From NCBI GenBank assembly GCA_035551475.1, contig DASZMX010000055.1, positions 1 through 50,656 of the forward strand: a DNA stretch of 50,656 nucleotides, written 5' to 3'. Positions within the stretch are counted from its first letter, which is position 1. Every line of letters starts with the position of its first letter. The stretch comes from DASZMX01 sp035551475 (GTDB lineage Bacteria; Verrucomicrobiota; Verrucomicrobiia; Limisphaerales; Palsa-1400). Both the position numbers and the translations under genes were made by a program. The notes beneath the pieces are model-generated. The model worked only from the letters and a program-made list of their open reading frames with translations. It had not been told where the DNA came from and ran no database searches. Shown here piece after piece: positions 47,626 to 50,656 of the stretch.

Positions 47626-50600
47626 ATGAAAATGATTCGCCGTTGCGTGCTTTTGTGTTTGGTCATGGCTCTCGGCGCGCGCGCCGCCACATTTACGGTT
47701 TCCCCCACGGTCGTGAGCAACGACTACAACGGGCTGATCACCTTTCAGGTGAATGGAATTTCCGCGGGTGAAACGGTCCGGCTCCAGCAGTTTTACGATG
47801 CCAACAGCAACGGCGTGGTCGATGTCGGCGAATTCTGCATCCGCAGCGAAATCATCACCGATGGCGACGCGAAGCTTGTGCAAGGCGCCACCAACGTCAA
47901 CGTCGTGCGCGATGAAGACGCCTTGGCCAATGGCTCAATCCATAGTTCGCTTCGTTTCACCTTCGCGCCCGATTTGGCCCGGGCGATTGGGTCACATATT
48001 TTTCGCCTGAACAGCCCGTCCAGCCATTTTGCGAATATTGATGTCAGCTTTACGGTCGTGGGCGAGCCTTACGCGCAAACCGTGCAGGGGACAGTGTTGA
48101 ACAACGGCGTGGGCGTGGGTTTCGCGCGCGTGGCGCTGATTCAAAATGCCGCCACGGCCTGGCGCTCGATCTTCGCCGCCGGCACCGCCGATGCGAATGG
48201 CAATTACTCGCTCAGCGCCCCGCCCGGCATCTACCAGGTGTTTGCGTTCCGCGCCGGTTACGTCGGCAGTCTCGCCACGTTCCCCGTCGTCGGGTTGGCG
48301 CCCAATGCCACCGTGACGACCAACGTCAGCATCATCGCGGCCACCAGTCTGTTGGCAGGCGCGTTGGTTGATGACAAGACGAATTCAATCCGCGCCGTGC
48401 CAAATGCGCAATTGCTAGTTTATTCCACCAACTTTTTGGTCGCCATCAGCGTGGCGGATAGCAACGCGAATTTTTCGGTGCCGGTCACGCCCGGCAATGT
48501 ATGGGCGGTGCAGCCTGCTTCGCAAAGCTTGATGGCAGAGTCGTATTTGTTGCCCGACCCGAACAACACCGCGTATTTTCAGACCTACACTGGCCCGGTG
48601 ACCAACGCGGTGGTTCCATTGCGTCATGCCACCGCTTTGATTTATGGCCGCACCGAGGACAACCTGGGCCATCCCGTGGCGGGCGCGAGTCTGGCCGCCA
48701 ATGCCGATTTCGGCCAATACGATTCTTTCGGTTTAAGCGATTCCAACGGCCTTTATTCCCTGGCGATCGATGCCGGCGTCGGCGCCGTCGCGGTGCAAAA
48801 TAACGCCAGCGCGCCCCTGAATAATTATATTTGGCCGACGCCGCAATTCGGCATCAACGATGGCCAGGCCCAACCCATCGATGTCGTCGGCCAGGTGGCG
48901 ACCGCCCGCATTCGCTCCCACGTCACCACCGACGCCGGGGCGCCGATTGCCGGCGTGACCGCCACGGCGGATTCCGAGGAAGTTTACGGCGCCTACACCT
49001 TCGCCACGGCGGATGCCAATGGTTACCTCGACATGCCGGTTTTCGGCGGCCATTGGAATTTTATGATTTTGACGAATATTCCCGGCCTGATTTTTCCCGA
49101 TATTCCGCTTTTCACGATTACCGACGGGGTTAACGCCACCAATGACATTGTGGCGCGCACTGTCACCGGCTCAATTTCTGGCTATGTGCAGGACGGCTCC
49201 GGCGCTGGCGTCGCCAATCTGCCCCTTCTCGTCACGAATCAGGTCGGCGCCACTAATTTTACTTTGCGCGCGCTCACCGATAATAGCGGCCACTATTCCA
49301 CGCCCGTTTTTAACGGCAATTGGACCGTGACCCTCGATCCCGACACCCTTTATGTCCGTGGCTATAATGCGTCCGACTCTGTCATCGTGTCCGTGCCGCC
49401 GGCCAACGCCGTGGCGAACTTCGTGCTCTCTTCCGTGCCGCCGCCGCAGATCCTCACGACCAATCTCTATGACGGCTACCTTGACAATTTCTATTCGACT
49501 GGTCTCGATGAAACCAATGGCTCCTATCCCACGCTTTGGTCTTTGGTTTCCGGCTCGCTGCCGGACGGCCTGGCCCTGAATCAATTTGGATTCATTTCCG
49601 GCACGCCCACGAATCTGGGCGTTTTCACCTTCACCGTCAAAGCGCAGGATCCGCGCGGCAGCAACGACGTCAAAGCCTTGTCCATCCGCATTCGGCCCGC
49701 GCCCGTCGGCCCGCCGCAAATCCTTACGTCCTACCTCAACGATGCCGCCGTCGGCTGTCCTTACCACGGCTTGCTTGTCGGCACCAACGGCTCCATGCCG
49801 TACGTGTGGTCGCTGACTTCTGGCGCCGAAACCATGCCCCCCGGCTTGACCCTTAACTCGGACGGATCGATCACCGGCACGCCCAACGCGGACGGTTATT
49901 ACTCGTTCGATGTTCTCTTGACAGACGCGGACATGAACACCGTTGCGGCCACCATCCAATTCCAGGTGAACACCGCTTTGCAATTGTACGCGTCGACGCT
50001 GACGCCGGGCGAGGTCGGGGCCAATTACTATGGCTCCCTCTATGCTTCCGGCGGCGCGCAGCCCCAGACCTGGAGCATCGTGGCAGGGGCGTTGCCCGGC
50101 GGATTGGTCTTCGACCCGAATTCCGGCAATATCATGGGCATTCCCACCAACACGGGGGTGAGCTATTTCACGCTGCGCGTGACGGATGGCTGCGCGACGT
50201 TTGACACCCCGGTGGCGTTGACCAATTATCCCGCTCTGCAATTTCTCACGACCTCGCTTCCACCTGCGCCGTTGAATGTTCCTTACTCCGCCCAGCTTCA
50301 GGCGGCGGGCGGCGTGGCGCCTTATTCGTGGTACACTTACAACTCGCTGCCCTATCCGCTGGTTTTGGGCACGGATGGCTCTATCACGGGCACGCCCTAC
50401 TATGACAGTTCCACCGCGGTTGATTTCGTGGTTTACGATGCCCTCGGCAACTCGCTGGATCGGATCCTCACGCTGGTCGCCACATCTTTGCCCGTCCTCG
50501 ATTCTCCGGCGCTCACGGGCCATGAATTCACCGTTCACGTCACGGCGCCCACTGGTCAAAGTTATGTCCTTCAAGCCACCCCCGACTTCACCAACTGGTC

Positions 50601-50656
50601 GGACCTGAACACCACAAATTCGCCAGACAACGGATTCTACCTGACTGACACCAATG
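47626..50656 (+). CDS. Large secreted repeat protein with He_PIG domains, cut by the right edge
   Basis: At least 1010 codons are open from ATG 47626 to the window end. Signal peptide 1-20 (LVMALGARA). Residues about 146-600 contain repeated carboxypeptidase-regulatory-like beta-sandwiches (VQGTVLNNGVGVGFARV ... ADANGNYSLSAPPG; further copies near 340, 425 and 515). Four putative-Ig (He_PIG) repeats follow at about 606-965, each with a WSL/WSI...LPxGL...G.I.GTP pattern. The last visible part, QSYVLQATPDFTNWSDLNTTN, begins a C-terminal module like that of the amidase at 3355-5061. Probably extracellular, adhesion or carbohydrate-related; no enzyme domain is visible so far. Confidence 0.88.
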   Translation, partial: MKMIRRCVLLCLVMALGARAATFTVSPTVVSNDYNGLITFQVNGISAGETVRLQQFYDANSNGVVDVGEFCIRSEIITDGDAKLVQGATNVNVVRDEDALANGSIHSSLRFTFAPDLARAIGSHIFRLNSPSSHFANIDVSFTVVGEPYAQTVQGTVLNNGVGVGFARVALIQNAATAWRSIFAAGTADANGNYSLSAPPGIYQVFAFRAGYVGSLATFPVVGLAPNATVTTNVSIIAATSLLAGALVDDKTNSIRAVPNAQLLVYSTNFLVAISVADSNANFSVPVTPGNVWAVQPASQSLMAESYLLPDPNNTAYFQTYTGPVTNAVVPLRHATALIYGRTEDNLGHPVAGASLAANADFGQYDSFGLSDSNGLYSLAIDAGVGAVAVQNNASAPLNNYIWPTPQFGINDGQAQPIDVVGQVATARIRSHVTTDAGAPIAGVTATADSEEVYGAYTFATADANGYLDMPVFGGHWNFMILTNIPGLIFPDIPLFTITDGVNATNDIVARTVTGSISGYVQDGSGAGVANLPLLVTNQVGATNFTLRALTDNSGHYSTPVFNGNWTVTLDPDTLYVRGYNASDSVIVSVPPANAVANFVLSSVPPPQILTTNLYDGYLDNFYSTGLDETNGSYPTLWSLVSGSLPDGLALNQFGFISGTPTNLGVFTFTVKAQDPRGSNDVKALSIRIRPAPVGPPQILTSYLNDAAVGCPYHGLLVGTNGSMPYVWSLTSGAETMPPGLTLNSDGSITGTPNADGYYSFDVLLTDADMNTVAATIQFQVNTALQLYASTLTPGEVGANYYGSLYASGGAQPQTWSIVAGALPGGLVFDPNSGNIMGIPTNTGVSYFTLRVTDGCATFDTPVALTNYPALQFLTTSLPPAPLNVPYSAQLQAAGGVAPYSWYTYNSLPYPLVLGTDGSITGTPYYDSSTAVDFVVYDALGNSLDRILTLVATSLPVLDSPALTGHEFTVHVTAPTGQSYVLQATPDFTNWSDLNTTNSPDNGFYLTDTN

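Overview
The window is about 50.7 kb of high-GC bacterial chromosome. It carries one tRNA gene, about 43 complete or partial protein genes on both strands, no rRNA, no CRISPR array and no recognisable transposon. The most likely source is a verrucomicrobial bacterium of the Pedosphaera/Limisphaerales type. This is an inference from a PEP-CTERM protein, very large secreted proteins built from Ig, FG-GAP, LamG and putative-Ig repeats with C-terminal modules that I associate with that group, a Tat-exported Gfo/Idh/MocA dehydrogenase, frequent GTG/TTG starts and weak Shine-Dalgarno signals. No rRNA is present to prove it.

Layout. 1-5.1 kb: a partial gene at the left edge, a 665-base non-coding stretch, initiator tRNA-Met, hemA, a FeoA-domain gene, and a lysozyme-like plus amidase pair for peptidoglycan hydrolysis. 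5.2-10 kb: seven genes on the plus strand with overlaps or 2-3 base gaps (thiG, panB, moaC, mogA/moaB, a lipoprotein, an alpha-oxoamine synthase, a TPR protein). 9.9-21.3 kb: an accessory metabolic region with an acyl-adenylating ligase, a putative papain-fold protein, a HydE-like radical SAM enzyme, two proton antiporters, an HtrA-type protease, a flavin-dependent halogenase-like enzyme, a ketosynthase, a catalytically dead ketosynthase partner and an acyl carrier protein. The last three, with the divergent halogenase, look like part of a type II polyketide or fatty-acid-like pathway and are the best candidate for an undescribed system.

21.3-28.4 kb: a TacA/TacT-type toxin-antitoxin pair, a PEBP-family protein, a response regulator, a TPMT-like methyltransferase, a Tat-exported dehydrogenase, ApbE, a rhomboid protease and purB. 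28.4-35 kb: one 2184-residue secreted repeat protein with a near-consensus sigma70 promoter. 35-39.7 kb: thrC and hom (threonine synthesis), a membrane-anchored TAXI-type binding protein, and crcB with a DUF190 gene (fluoride export). 39.7-43.5 kb: two overlapping histidine kinase genes. 43.6-47.5 kb: a YmdB-type phosphodiesterase, a PEP-CTERM protein, an unusual intergenic region with a sigma54-like promoter followed by repeats and tandem hairpins, and an ABC-2-like permease. 47.6 kb to the right edge: a second large secreted repeat protein, cut by the window end.

Many genes are translationally coupled through ATGA, GTGA or TAATG junctions, so co-expression groups are clear even where promoters are not. 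Functions are read from motifs and family resemblance; no database search was run.
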